NCBI RefSeq assembly: GCF_963678635.1
Contig: NC_087067.1
Location: 44,555,829-44,619,828, forward strand
DNA: 64,000 nt
Reading direction: 5' to 3'
DNA from: Symsagittifera roscoffensis
Lineage: Eukaryota > Xenacoelomorpha > Acoela > Convolutidae
Shown here: positions 1 to 10,453 of the stretch, piece by piece
Numbering within the stretch: position 1 is the first letter of the stretch
How the letters are laid out: each line of letters begins with the position of its first letter
Notes under the pieces: model-generated
Databases searched by the model: none
What the model saw: only the letters and a program-made list of their open reading frames with translations
What the model was told of the DNA's origin: nothing
Translations under genes and position numbers: made by a program

Positions 1-876
1 TTGATGAAACGAAAGAGTAGAAATTCGAACTCAAATGCCGACAACTCAGTCGGATCACGAAGTAGTATCATAGAGTCGGCTAAGTCGAGACCCGACGTCC
101 GAACTTATACAAGGTTATTATAATTTAACACGACAAACGGAACTGTTATAAAATTGCAGTTTTTTGTATTTTTCTTTTCAATTTTGGTGGGAAAATTTAT
201 CCTAATTTGGTATCAGATCTACTTCTCATTTGATAAACGTCCATGAGCTGCAAAGTGTTTAACTTACACTCTTCTATTCTGAAGTTTTTTCAATTTTATA
301 AATTACTACTCGAATATTTAAACCACCACTTTCGTGAACACCTTTTGGGCAGTCGGGATATTCAATGATTAGCCCTGACAAGAGCAGTTTTTTTTTATCT
401 CAGCGTTGACTTTAAAATAATGAATGACACCCTCATGCAATATTAACGGTGATAAGTAGAATCATTTGAACCTAGCGTCAAGATGAAAAGACGATACAAA
501 GTAAACTTGCCGCAAACTTATTGAGCCTAAAAAGATTTAAATCTCAAAACAGAAGATCACAGCCGCAAAGCACGAATAAAGGGATAATCACTACCTCCCG
601 AAAACTGTACTGAAACTCAAAAGTCCCTCCAAGCTATTTCTGTTTGTATAAAGTCAACGCCATTTTCTCAAAACCTTAAAAAGTTGAATTTTTGGTTTTC
701 TGAACTGGTAGTCCACTGAAAAAGTCTTTGAATCTGTGACCGAGAAACTTATTTCAATTTCCGAGCAAACAACAAAATCATGAAAAATTGAGAAATTAGA
801 CCAAAAGTATTGTTCGCAACTTTTCGATAAAAGTAGTGTCCAACCTCACAAGAATGCGGTAAAAAATAATTTCAGT
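1..876. other. Unassigned AT-rich flank
   Basis: No coding region, RNA gene or repeat could be recognised here on either strand. Frames are short and the composition is uniformly AT-rich. The region ends at the terminal inverted repeat of the hAT remnant that follows. Confidence 0.5.
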
Positions 877-974
877 CAGGGGCGGATCTAGGACTTTCTT
901 AATGAGGGAGGGGAAGGATTGAGAAAAGTTTTGACAAAAACATTGATTTATTTACAATAATTAAATAAACAAAA

Positions 975-1424
975 CTAAACAAAATTGAGTCTTCGATTTT
1001 TTGCGTCAAGTCTGATGATGACTTCTTCGACTTTGATTTCTACAAATTTTTGGATGTAAATCGGCGCCAAATTTGAGCGTCGGTCCTCCTTCATATCGGA
1101 GCTGAGGTAGCTTTTCAGTAGTTTCATGCTCGAAAAAGAGTGCTCAGCAGTGCACACCGTCACTGAGAGTGTAGCACCAATCTGGAGCAACGCAAAAATT
1201 ACTGGCATTGTGGCTTTGTGACACACCCTGAGTGAAGCTGTGAAGGTTTCCGGGTTATCAATGTACAATGGGAAGCGCCACATGTTTTTCCAGACTTCAA
1301 ACTCACTGAGAAAATTACCATGTGAAAGTACTCCTTCGTATGACCGGGCCAGATCATCAAATCTTTCTCCTTTGCATCCTTCTAAGTTGCATCCAACGGG
1401 GTAGCAGCTTTCACTCTTGAACAC
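975..1424 (-). pseudogene. hAT transposase, C-terminal dimerisation region
   Basis: This 149-codon frame carries the hallmark C-terminal block of hAT transposases of the ZMYM1/P52rIPK-like group. A mostly polar segment with VWKNMW is followed by a conserved run containing TVCTAEHSFSSMK, then LSSDMKEDRRSNLA and a terminal IKVEEVI...LDAKNRRLNF. In intact proteins this region mediates dimerisation and contributes to the catalytic fold. It stops about 100 bp inside the terminal repeat at 877, the usual place for a transposase C terminus. The frame is only the end of a protein that is normally about 600-800 residues; its upstream part lies in other frames at 1430-1800. Family assignment is firm; it is a relic. 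Confidence 0.8.
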
Positions 1425-1429
1425 AAGGA

Positions 1430-1800
1430 GAAACTACTTCAAAGAAACGTTTCTTGAGATACATCACGACAAAGTCAAGAAAAGGCAGGTCAGCGGTCTG
1501 TCTGAAGGGATATTCGGCCGATGATGCTACGGAAGGTCTGCCTCTTATGCCTTCTATCAAAACATAGCCAAATTTTTCTGAGTTTGAATGGATTTTTTTA
1601 TAGCGGTCATTGCCTTCACCGACGTGCCATTGTTGAAAGAGTTAACGCAAGTTCCAAATGTGATCCATCGACTGAGGCAATTCTAGTGAAGGTCCCTGAA
1701 AAGCGATGCTGGTAGCTTTAGTGGCTCCCAGCAGGTGCTTCGTAGTCATGATGGCAATCAGGAACCCTGACCGCATCATGCTAACCAGATATGCACAGCA
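1430..1800 (-). pseudogene. hAT transposase, middle fragment in several frames
   Basis: Translation of the minus strand in shifting frames gives pieces that fit the hAT transposase core. One is a segment reading IAIMTTKHLLGATKATSIAF (about 1690-1755), typical of the helix in which these proteins lose and gain target-site interactions. Another, near 1450-1510, holds PFLDFVVMYLKKRF and leads into the C-terminal block at 1424. At least two frameshifts and one stop separate the pieces. The plus-strand open frame at 1521-1715 is an antisense shadow of this region. Confidence 0.55.
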
Positions 1801-1801
1801 G

Positions 1802-2077
1802 TCAGAAGCACATTTTCCCCCGGGCCAATTGCTGATGTCTTTGAGTGCAGCTTAAACTAATTGTTGAGTGGTGGCTAAAAGAGCTAATGGCTCTAAGCTC
1901 TAAGAGCCTCGAAGCTCCAGGTATGAGCGTCTCAGGAGTGGATGGCCCAAGGTTGTCAGGCTCAGGAGTGGTTGCAGTGGATGAAGGTGGTGACTTCGTG
2001 GGTCTACTGGTGAAGAAAGCCTTGACAGCCTCGAAGCCGGAAGCCTTGGAGTCCTTAGGAGCAGTCCGTTTTGACAT
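1802..2077 (-). pseudogene. Probable hAT transposase N-terminal fragment
   Basis: A 91-codon frame starts MSKRTAPKDSK and runs through a Pro/Ser/Thr-rich segment (TSRPTKSPPSSTATTPEP). It lies upstream of, and on the same strand as, the transposase middle and C-terminal pieces. A basic, disordered N terminus is common in this transposase group, but the segment carries no recognisable zinc finger. The assignment therefore rests mainly on position. The zinc finger and much of the central domain expected between this fragment and 1800 are missing, so an internal deletion is likely. Confidence 0.45.
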
Positions 2078-2170
2078 CTGGAAGGTTGTAGTTGAAGTCC
2101 AGGGTCCAATCCAGAGTACAATGTGAAGTCCAGTGAAGAATATTTTTAAAATAGCAAGGTAATTTTGAAC

Positions 2171-2785
2171 GGGGCATATATATGGCGAATGAGGCAGGTT
2201 GACAGGTAAATTTTGAGTTTTTTCGCAAAAGTTTTCGAAAATCTAGGCTCCTGATTAAAAAAAAATTAATCCATCAAAATCTACTATAATTTGATTAATA
2301 ATCCATTATGACCCATTGCAACTCAATGTAATCGATTAAAATCAATTGTAATTTATCATAATTGATTGTTCTGGTTTAATTTGATTTCAAATTTGTTTGG
2401 TCTATTATTGATTCTTTGCCAACTATAACCAATTATTTTATAATTTTCTCCTAAAAATCAATTTTTAAAATGAGAATCCTTTTTAATCATTATGCATTGA
2501 CCTTTATTGCGGATGATTTTCAAACTCAAAAAGGGTGCGTTAGTGTCTCATATATGAGACTAGTTGCAATGAACTAGTTAAAAATGGCGGCTCAAATTAT
2601 TCTGATTTGATTCAGTTTTTAAAACTCTTTTTTTGAAAACTTTTATTTTAATATCTAGTGGGGCGCTAAAAAGAGCCAGTGGTGAAAACTAGTCTTTATT
2701 GGTTAGTTATCTCCTTTTAGATACCTTGAACTAAACAGAAACAGAAATTACCAATTTTTATCAATAGTTATAATTTATCATTTAG
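2171..2785. other. AT-rich intergenic DNA with degenerate TAATCGATTA-like motifs
   Basis: No gene is seen. Between about 2265 and 2400 there is a cluster of degenerate AATCGATTA / AATTGATTA words (for example GTAATCGATTAAAATCA). The same kind of cluster recurs at 34548-34690, which suggests a shared old repeat. Confidence 0.4.
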
Positions 2786-2952
2786 GTTGTACAGTCAGAA
2801 CTCTCGACTGGTCAACGGGAAAGAGCAGCCGATTCAGAGACGAGAGTCGACTCAAGATAGCACTCCCGCCGCCAGCAGACCCAACTATGAACAGGTCAGC
2901 GCCAAGGTGGACTCGAACCTGCCCCCTCGCAAATACAGCAGATCGAAATCAG
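2786..2952 (+). CDS. Candidate host-gene internal exon
   Basis: This 167-base segment is clearly richer in G and C than its surroundings. It follows a plausible 3' splice site (AT-rich tract ending TTTAG at 2785) and ends at TCAG|GCAAGT, which would be a GC-type 5' splice site. The frame through it encodes a polar, charged peptide with segments such as KEQPIQRRESTQDST and SNLPPRKYSRSKSG, unlike the AT-driven Lys/Asn/Phe composition of nearby random frames. No domain is recognised. If the exon is terminal rather than internal, the frame stops at 2967-2969. The evidence is composition plus splice-like borders only; no flanking exons were found in the window. Confidence 0.35.
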
Positions 2953-4461
2953 GCAAGTTATCATTTTAATCAGGCAAGTTAACACTTTTTTGTCCAAAAG
3001 GTGAGTGGTGAATAGTTGGAACCTTATATCTAAAAATCAAGAAGTTAACTTTTTTTGTCTAAAAGGTGAGTGGCAACTAGTTATGGAACCTTGTGTCTAT
3101 AAACTCATGATCTGTTTTCAATGAGCGAAATAAACGTGTTACGGTTGCACAGAAGGTGGCAAAGCTGAACAGTGTCATCTTTCTGAAGTAACATGGCAAA
3201 ATTTTACAGCTCCAAAAGTTTGATTGAGTTTTACGCATACTGGGATATATTTTCACTGATAATTTTTATTAGGTTTCTAGCCATTTTTGGACCCAAATCC
3301 AGTTTGAATTGATTGAAATTTCGTGGAGTTTAGCTAGTGTTATCGGTCTACATTGAAAAAATTGCCGGCCCGGTTTTCGATTTAATTGCATCAAAACGAG
3401 TCTGTTAATCTCTGCAACCAAAACTAAAAAAAAACTTACTCAAATTAACCTATTTTCATTCGACATATCAAAATGATTTTCATCCAGAACTCAATAGTTT
3501 CTCAAAAAGCCTTTAAATTCAGAAAAATGCTGGTTTTAGTGTTTGAAAATTAATGCATGAAGGCGTCAAAAACACCAACCCTCATACAAATCTTTTACGC
3601 AGCTCTGATTATGCATATCAAACTACAGGTGACTTCAATAAGTTATAGTGTAAATGATTATTAAAAAAAATTGGAAGTTTGCTTTATGGTCAATGAATTT
3701 AGATTACTAACGTTTCAATATGCTGTGAAAGTCGTAACAAAATACTGTCAATTTCGTGAAATTCCCACTAGTAATCACTCACCTTCTTAACAAGACCAAT
3801 TGTAAGAAGTAGTTTACTTTTGAAAGAAAATACAAAATACTTTTAAGCAGAAAAATTAACAAAGTTTCACGAAAAGAAAGTTTCACGCTGCGATCGGCCG
3901 GATGTATGGAAGTTTTCAATTTTTCTACGTCCTTGATCATTTTGTGTTGTTGAAACTATCCAAAAATTGATGGAAAAATTAATCTACCAGGGAATCTTTG
4001 GCGCCGCATAAAGTAATTTTATCGAACAGACTTCAATCATTTTGTAAATTTATACACATTCAATTTCCTTATTGCCACATAAAGTATTTTTTTTCTGATC
4101 TTCATTCTTGATCAATGTCTTAAATCGTTCGTCGCATCTGCGGTTTGAGCAGGGCGACTTTGATAAGTTTATTGGTTGATTCTCGGGAAAGATTTCTTCG
4201 TTGATGCTGAATGAACGAACTATTAATACAGGGATGCTAGATTACTTGCTTGGTCAATCGAAAATACTGTGATCCCTAAAAAATATAACAGAAGCACAGT
4301 ATTTGGGATAGTTCTCACAGTAAGAATCACAATTTCTCTATGTTGCTAACACAGCTGGCGCAGTAACTTTTACGGGTAAGAATTTGTTTAATAACACCAA
4401 GGCGTAGGCTGGAAACCCGCGCTTGCTTTTGTTTATTAGAAATAGACGGGATCAATCAAAC
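2953..4461. other. Unassigned DNA with a short tandem duplication
   Basis: Just after the candidate exon, the sequence ATCAGGCAAGTTA occurs twice (near 2950 and 2969). A segment of about 65 bp containing AAAAGGTGAGTGG also occurs twice (near 2995 and 3060) with about ten differences. The rest, to 4461, shows no gene, RNA or repeat that could be recognised. Confidence 0.4.
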
Positions 4462-4465
4462 TAGT
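4462..4465. repeat. Target-site duplication TAGT, left copy
   Basis: The four bases TAGT abut the outer LTR end here and are repeated directly after the outer end of the truncated LTR at 23787-23790. Four-base duplications are usual for Ty3-like integrases. Confidence 0.75.
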
Positions 4466-4665
4466 TGAGTTATACCCGATGTGGTTAACTCATAGAGTAA
4501 TTTCGGATAGGGTACACCGTCTGCTCGTCACGCTATCTTATTTTCGGCCGGATAGATTCGTGCAACTTCTTAGTCTTATACCGATCCTAATCTTACTCTT
4601 ATACTTTCTAGTCTCAGGTTGTTTAACTAGTCTCTGCTAGGCTCAATAGATCTAGAGTATACTGG

Positions 4666-4671
4666 TTTATT
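4666..4671 (-). terminator. Poly(A) signal AATAAA inside the LTR
   Basis: The hexamer AATAAA (TTTATT on the plus strand) lies about halfway through the LTR, downstream of the hairpin in transcript order. This is the place expected for the R-region polyadenylation signal. The same hexamer is at the equivalent place in the LTR at 22328-22738. Confidence 0.55.
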
Positions 4672-4732
4672 GCGGCTGCTGAAGTTCTCTTGGAGAGACA
4701 ACTAATTTCTAAGTTAAATTCAAATCTCTCTG

Positions 4733-4760
4733 GTGCTGAAATTACAAGTAATTTCAGCAC
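4733..4760. repeat. Perfect 13-bp-arm inverted repeat in the LTR
   Basis: The arms GTGCTGAAATTAC and GTAATTTCAGCAC are perfect complements separated by two bases. The structure is repeated at 22595-22622 and in the truncated LTR. It survives with mismatches in the element 2 LTR near 26999-27026, so it appears to be a maintained feature of this LTR family. Confidence 0.8.
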
Positions 4761-4876
4761 TTACAAATAAGTGGGTTGTTAGTTAGATGGATCATAATTG
4801 GTTAATATTAAATACTTTACAGTGGTAAAATATCTAATTTATCCAATCATAAAAATATAGTTTAGATCAGGTTCCA

Positions 4877-4892
4877 CCCATCCGGGTTTTAC
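4877..4892 (-). promoter_or_regulatory. Polypurine-tract position of element 1
   Basis: On the minus strand the bases just before the 3' LTR read GTAAAACCCGGATGGG, followed by the LTR start TGGAACC. A purine-rich tract at this place primes plus-strand DNA synthesis. It is short and interrupted, but GGATGG is kept in element 2 (before 33632), supporting the position. Confidence 0.5.
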
Positions 4893-6059
4893 AGAGTTTT
4901 TTAGAATTATCTTTCTGCGATTCAAAGGATGGATGATGAACGTTCGTCTTTGTTGTTATGTGCTGATCTATATACTGCAAGGTATGATTTACATTTTATA
5001 AAATTTTTATTAGTTCAGTTTTTTTAATTATGATTTTAGTTAGTTGTTTTCACAAAAGCATTTTGTTTTAGTTCGGTTATTTTGAAGAGTTACTCACCCT
5101 TGAGTACCTCTTATTAGAAATAGAAGTGTGGTCACAAAACGTGGATGTAGCGCGGTGGGTTAGGCCGGCTATAGAGCATGCTCAGGACGTCCTCTCTGGT
5201 GGGTTAGGCCAGGAGTGGGAGTATGATTTCGTGCGGTTTCTTTGAGAGGTCCTGTTATGTGATAACTTTTTATGTTGGGTTTATATTGGTCTTTCTTATG
5301 TTCCTTTGGTTGTGTCCTTTTTTCAAAAATCAAATTGTTTTTGTTATGGGTTTGTCTTTCGACTTTTTTGTGTTTTATTATTTCTTTCTTAGACTTTATA
5401 ATAGTCTTCAAAAGAATAAATTATCCAGTTTTAAACTGGGTTAATCCGGTTTGGGTACCGTTGGTTTTCTTTTCTTAGTCATGCTGTTATTTTATGATTT
5501 GTGGTGTTTAGTAAGCTGCGTTGGTTAGTTTGGTTTAGTATATAAATCTATTCCAACCGGGTTAAAGGAAAGTTTGAAACTTGTTATCGTGTGATAGAGT
5601 TGTTGAGTGTGAAAACTTGAAACTGAAATTCATTATTTAAACAATTCTTCGTGGGCGAGCTGTGCGAGTTTGGATAGAATTCCTGTGCTAGTGAATGAAA
5701 ATATCAAAAGGTTAGTACTGCATTTTCATTTTATCAATTTACTACATAAAATTTTAATTTTACTGCTAGTTTTGGGGGAAAGTTAAGTTATAAATTTTCA
5801 TCATTATGAAATTTACTGCTTTTGGGAAAACAATTTATAGATTAATTTACTACATTGGTATGAATTTTATGATATTTATTTAGTGGAAAATATTAATAAA
5901 GTTTAGAAGAATTTTAACAAGTTTTAATTTTTATTTTTCTTTTCTGTTTTTTGCAGATGATCGTGGGATGAAGACTAAAAATCTAAAAGAAACATGAGTA
6001 AAGAATGGTTAGTATTATTTTAAATTTATTAGTGAAGAATATGTATAATTTATACTTAG
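4877..6059 (-). other. Long 3' untranslated block of element 1
   Basis: About 1.2 kb separates the ORF-X stop from the 3' LTR. The part at 4877-5545 is repeated almost exactly at 22739-23406. Overlapping short frames on both strands (5169-5411 minus, 5223-5478 plus) are identical in the two copies because of that duplication, and no domain is seen in them. Element 2 keeps a recognisable version (about 32640-33150), including a GGCCTAACCCA motif that occurs twice in each. This looks like conserved noncoding sequence rather than a gene. Confidence 0.6.
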
Positions 6060-6062
6060 CTG

Positions 6063-7734
6063 TTAGTCGTCGGGGAAAAAACCGTGGGGGAAGATGTCGT
6101 GTATCATGTCGGAATTTGTTAGTAATTTTGCTAGTATGCGAATGATGTTTTTAGTTTGAAGCAGTGGCCAAAGCAATTGAAGTGCTTTAATAGTTTTTAG
6201 TTCTTCGGTGCCAACTGCAAACTCATAAGGTGTGTTTTGAATGAGATTATATATTTTGTGATTGTATTTAGTATTATGGATGAATTCTAATATGGGGATT
6301 TCTATAGGTTGGATAAATTCATGTGGGATAAGGAAGGGTCTGGATTCTTCAACATTAAAGGTCTTCGTGATTGGACAAAATATATACATTTGAGTTATTG
6401 GGTCATAATTGCGGAGGATGCCGTGGAGGTTAGTATCTTTGATGCAATATGTGAAATTTAGAAAAAATGGTGAAGTGTAATTCGAGTTAAGAAACTGAAA
6501 ACGGTGGTGTGGTTGTCTTGATGGAGTGTGTAGATCAAAATGATTTTGTATGAAGCGATAATATGTATATGTGTGGGTTTGTTTAGTGCGTAACATAATG
6601 TCGTGTAGTGCAAATCGCGTTCACGTGGTGCAAGGAAGTGGAAGGTTAGTGAAAAGAATTGAAATTTTTCTTTAAAACTTTCGTAAGCTTGCATGTCAGT
6701 TAGTGCTTCAGAAATGATGTGATCATATTTTCGATCAATTATATTGAGTGTGAATACATATGGTGTTTTGATGAAGAATTTTTCTGTTAGTTGTGGGTTA
6801 GCGAAGCGGTCGTCATCTAAAAATTGATCTTGGTTAGTTCGGATGATATTATGATCGTAATGTTCTATTGTAAATTCGTTAGCTCGGGGTGCAGTGAATG
6901 TTTTTATTGATTTTTTATATCCTATATGAGTAAATTGTCTATGTGTTAGTGGAGTGGTGAGATATAGCATATCTTTATTCCTTTCTATATCGTTATGAGT
7001 ATTAGATAACGGTAGGCAAAAGGGATTAATAAAATATAATATGTTGTCCAATGAAGTGTAGGCATTAAAACATGTTCATCTACAAAACTACGTGTGTCGT
7101 TAGTGTCGTGAGGGGTGTTTAAAGTATATTGTGGAAATGAAGTTAGGGTGATTGCTAGGAAATCTTTCGTGTTGGTGTGGTGTGGATGATTAATATATTC
7201 ACAGGTTGTTCCTGGTTTGGTCGGGAATGGATGGTTTGGGAATTTTCTTTTAAAAGTGCGATAAGCTCGGTTAGTGCTATTTGATGATTCGGTGGATGTG
7301 GATGATTGTGCTATTGAGGCAGTATAAGCTGAAGAGGGTGTAGGAGTAGGTGGGTTTGAGGATTCTATTGTGGAGGAAATCTGGTTTATAGCGAGGGTGT
7401 TAGGGTGTAATAGTTGTTGTTGTAGGGTGATAAAATTATCGAGTTCCTGGGAGATTTGGGGAATATCTGGAGAATTGGATGATCGGTCTGAATGAAATGA
7501 AGAGTAGGTTGGGGTTACTTGTGAAGCATAAGAGGGGGTAGAAACGGACGGGAGTGGGTTATTTGGTGGGATTGGCTGAAAAGGGGGTTTTGAAAAAACT
7601 GGGGAGTTGGTTTGAAAATTATTGGATGGAGATGGTTCGGAGTCTGCAAATTCGTCAGGGGTTTCTATATTAGGGTTATTAAGTTGTGAAATGGAATATA
7701 AAACTGAAATATCTGAATTAGTGTCTGAAATCAT
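6063..7734 (-). pseudogene. ORF-X: large post-env frame of unknown function
   Basis: This frame of about 555 codons lies between env and the 3' LTR. I do not recognise it. The suggested start is the Met at 7734: element 2 has a Met at the matching place (30598), and both continue with a similar acidic/Ser/Asn segment and then the shared word TPDEFADSE. Roughly the first 170 codons are Pro/Ser/Thr-rich and look disordered. The remaining 380 or so look folded, with charged and aromatic stretches such as FKRKFPNH, PRANEFTIEHYDHNIIR, NYDPITQMY and LEFIHNTKYNHK. Two shifts (near 7050 and 6520-6590) break it here. The end is matched in element 2, which closes with FLPDE against FFPDD here. No membrane segment or enzyme motif is evident. 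It could be a separate protein or an extension of the env cytoplasmic tail. Confidence 0.6.
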
Positions 7735-7858
7735 GCTTGATGTTATATTAATAGTTGGAAATCGGGTGGCGGGAAAGCAAAAAGTGGAATTATTGTAATT
7801 GGAGTGTTGAGGTTGGTTGGGTGGGAATTTGAGCGGTGTAGGGATCCAAATTGTCGGC

Positions 7859-10453
7859 TCATCGTGGGCTAAAAAAATTATTTTTTTGAGACTGAAAAGC
7901 GGTGGTATGGGGTTGTTCGATAATTTGTTCATATGTATCATCATCTTGTGAATGATGTGTCATTATATGTTGTATGGGACTTTGCGATATGTGTGGTCTA
8001 AAATTTGGATTGTGTGTTATTGCTAGGTTTCGGAAATTTCGTGGGAATAAGGATAATGGATGGTTATGTGGTAGGGGTGGCAACTGTGGTGCTGTAGGCG
8101 TTACTTCTATATTATTATGTTCTTCGTCGTACGTGTTCGGTCTTGTCGCTATTTTTGTGTTATATTTTTTTATTTGTGCTAGAAGAATTTTGTTTATTGA
8201 TGATGAAAAAATTCCAAAGAATCCTGCAAATAGTATGCTGCTACACTTGATTGTCTTTTTACTTGTGTGTGTGTATAGCGCATGTATTATAGATTCCTTT
8301 TAAAAATGAAAAAAGAAATCCTATAAAGTTAAAAATTGCGTATAAGATAGTTAATTTCTCTAAGATGTAATAGGGCCATCCTAGAAAATCAAGAATTTCA
8401 TTTTTTAGTGTAACAAAGCTGAAAATATTTATAGGTGAAATATCTTGTGGTCTGTATTTTTTACCGTTTAGATATATATAGTCTTTAATGTCTTTAAAAT
8501 ATCCGCTATAGTCTTGTGTATCCTGCGGTTTCGGCAAGTTTGCGTAAGTTTTGGTCAATTGATTGTCTTTGTATAGTGTCCATTTGTGTTAATAATTCCT
8601 GGAATTGTTGTGTTCTACTGTGATGTTGGATATCGGATTTTGAATATTTTCCAATTGATTGTAAATCGATGTTTGGGTTTCGAGCAATAGCTCTAATGCT
8701 TTCGGGTGAAAATTTTTTGAGTGATTGCATTAACGTGGGGTATGGGGTAAGAAGAGAATATTTATCTTCATCAGGGTTCAATTGTACTACATTGTGGCTA
8801 TTTTCTGATCCACATGGGACTGCGGTATCCCAAAAATAAGTTCGTCTTGAAAGTGTGTTAACAAAATGTACTTTATTTTAATAAAAGATAGGGATTCTTT
8901 TATAGCATCTTTTATCTTCAAAAACATATAGTAGTAATACTTTTTTGGTACAAGTATAAAACCATAAAATGATTCCTTCGTAGCCTAGAAAATTTGATCT
9001 ACTTCCTGATAATTAATATCCTGCGTAGGGTATTTTTAATACTGCTAGTGCAAGTGACTGTAGGATTTGTGTCCTTTCTAATTCGCATAGTTGATGAAGT
9101 GTTTCTAATTCGGAGAGTGACATTTCTTGAAAAATTCGACTAATCGTGTAGTCTAACTTCATATCTAAGTGGATATCATAGTGGATATTACCAAAATAAG
9201 AATTATTCATTAGTGATAGTTCTTGTAAACGTGTGCTTCTAGTGTCATGTGGCTTTAGGTGTCCACCAGGTTGACCATTACTTTTTTGAAAGTTTACTGG
9301 TATATATGAAGTTCCTTCGTGTAGAGGATGACCTGTGGCATAAGGGTCAATTTTTATTTTTCCAGTGGTCATGTCGAAACCTTTTTCGTATTCAACTAAT
9401 ATTTCAGAATATTGTGTTTTGTGAAGTGGATTTCTGTATTTGCATGCGATTTCTGTTTCTTGATATATTTGAAAACGTCTTAATTTATTTTCTATATTAT
9501 GGATGTTTCGAAAATCAGTACTTTGTTTTCGTGATGGATTTACTTGTTCATATGAAATTGATTGTATAAAAATATTTTTCGTGAAATTTTATCATTCGAG
9601 CGTGTATTTTTGCTACTTGAAATGTTGTACATGTATCTTCGGGAAACCAAACAATTGTTGCTTGTGTCCGTGTTTTAGGATCACAATAACCTTGATCGTT
9701 TTTACAAGGTAGTCTAATTCCTTGATAGATTATTGTGTTGTCAGATAAATCTCGTGTGAGTTGTATTTTTTCGAGTTGTATTTTCCAATCGAAAAACATT
9801 TTTTCTTGATATCCTTTATTTTTTGTGTCTGCTTTGCAGTATGATGGATTATTTATACCAATGTGTGGTATCCAGTGCTTATCGTGTATGTCATAAGTTA
9901 ATCTTCCGTGTGCGCCGTTGTATTTTTCATCTAGTTTAATTTGTCCGTGATATCTTTCAAGTTCTGCTTGATGTACAGAATCGGCAAAGACTTGAAAATA
10001 TACTATGTTCCTGTCAGTGTTTTTTTTCTTGTGATGTTTAGTCTGAGTAGCTTGTTCTTACAATCATCGGGGATGAGATGTAGAAGTATTTCTATATTAC
10101 TTTGGTAGAATGATTCATGGTCAAGTCGGTTTTTATTTCCGTTTGAAACTTGTGAACAATGTACTTTCTTTTCGGAAAATGTTGCTGTAAATTTATATCC
10201 TATGACTGTTGTTGCTCGGGCTTTTGAATAGAGTGTCGCTATTACATTTGTAGTTTCTATAGCTTGTGGTTCTGTTTCGCATTGTGATACTTGATTTATC
10301 GCATATTTGTGTTTTTTTTTGTTCATTTTCTTCACAATCATAATGTGTTACTAATAAGTCTTGGGGCCCTGTGCGGGGAGAAGAATTTATGTTCTGATCG
10401 GAGATTATTAGAAAAAGGAGTTGGAGGAATATCAATATTTTTAGAATATACAT
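7859..10453 (-). pseudogene. env: Env-like membrane glycoprotein, multiply frameshifted
   Basis: The start at 10453 opens with a hydrophobic signal-peptide-like segment (MYILKILIFLQLLFLI). The ectodomain spans about 10400-8560. Its Cys/aromatic spacing includes HYDCEEN, then IRLPCKNDQGYC followed by an IVWFP segment, an LCELERTQIL helix region and a late Cys/Pro cluster. This pattern resembles glycoproteins known from chuvirus-like viruses and from env genes captured by LTR elements of invertebrates. That assignment is inference from pattern, not a search. A single strong membrane segment (LTILYAIFNFIGFLFSFLKG, about 8295-8365) is followed by a long polar tail to about 7859. Breaks are seen near 10300, 10010, 9560, 9010 and 8880, and at a CA-repeat expansion near 8270. 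It overlaps frame c by 13 bases at its start. Element 2 keeps only the membrane segment and tail. Confidence 0.65.

Larger units (their letters stand above)
877..2170 (-). mobile_element. Decayed hAT-family DNA transposon remnant
   Basis: The left end is a hAT-like terminal sequence (CAGGGGCGGATCTAGGAC, from 877). It matches the ends of the MITE at 23974-24389. Inside, on the minus strand, are broken pieces of a hAT transposase in the expected order: N-terminal region near 2077, middle near 1480-1790, C-terminal dimerisation region at 975-1424. No matching right-hand terminal repeat was found, so the right boundary is approximate and the element looks truncated. The eight bases before 877 (ATTTCAGT) could be half of a target duplication, but the partner is missing. 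The coding order means transcription ran from right to left. Confidence 0.75.
4466..4876 (-). repeat. 3' LTR of element 1 (411 bp)
   Basis: On the minus strand it begins TGGAACCTGATC and ends GGGTATAACTCA, so it has the standard TG/CA termini. It matches 22328-22738 with about four differences by eye, and aligns with the LTRs of element 2. A poly(A) signal AATAAA lies at 4666-4671 (minus). A near-perfect inverted repeat lies at 4733-4760. Confidence 0.92.

Noticed and set aside
5169-5478. Frames of 68-80 codons repeated exactly at 23031-23340, which could look like a conserved gene pair
   Set aside because: The identity comes from duplication of the whole 3' block, frames overlap on both strands, and element 2 does not keep them open.
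4466-5545. LTR of about 1.08 kb (4466-5545 matching 22328-23406)
   Set aside because: The true LTR ends at 4876 and 22738 with TG/CA termini and the same termini in element 2; the extra 0.67 kb is a duplicated 3' internal block.
7974-8303. Plus-strand 109-codon hydrophobic frame resembling a small membrane protein
   Set aside because: It is the complement of the env tail region, whose minus-strand reading is supported by element 2.
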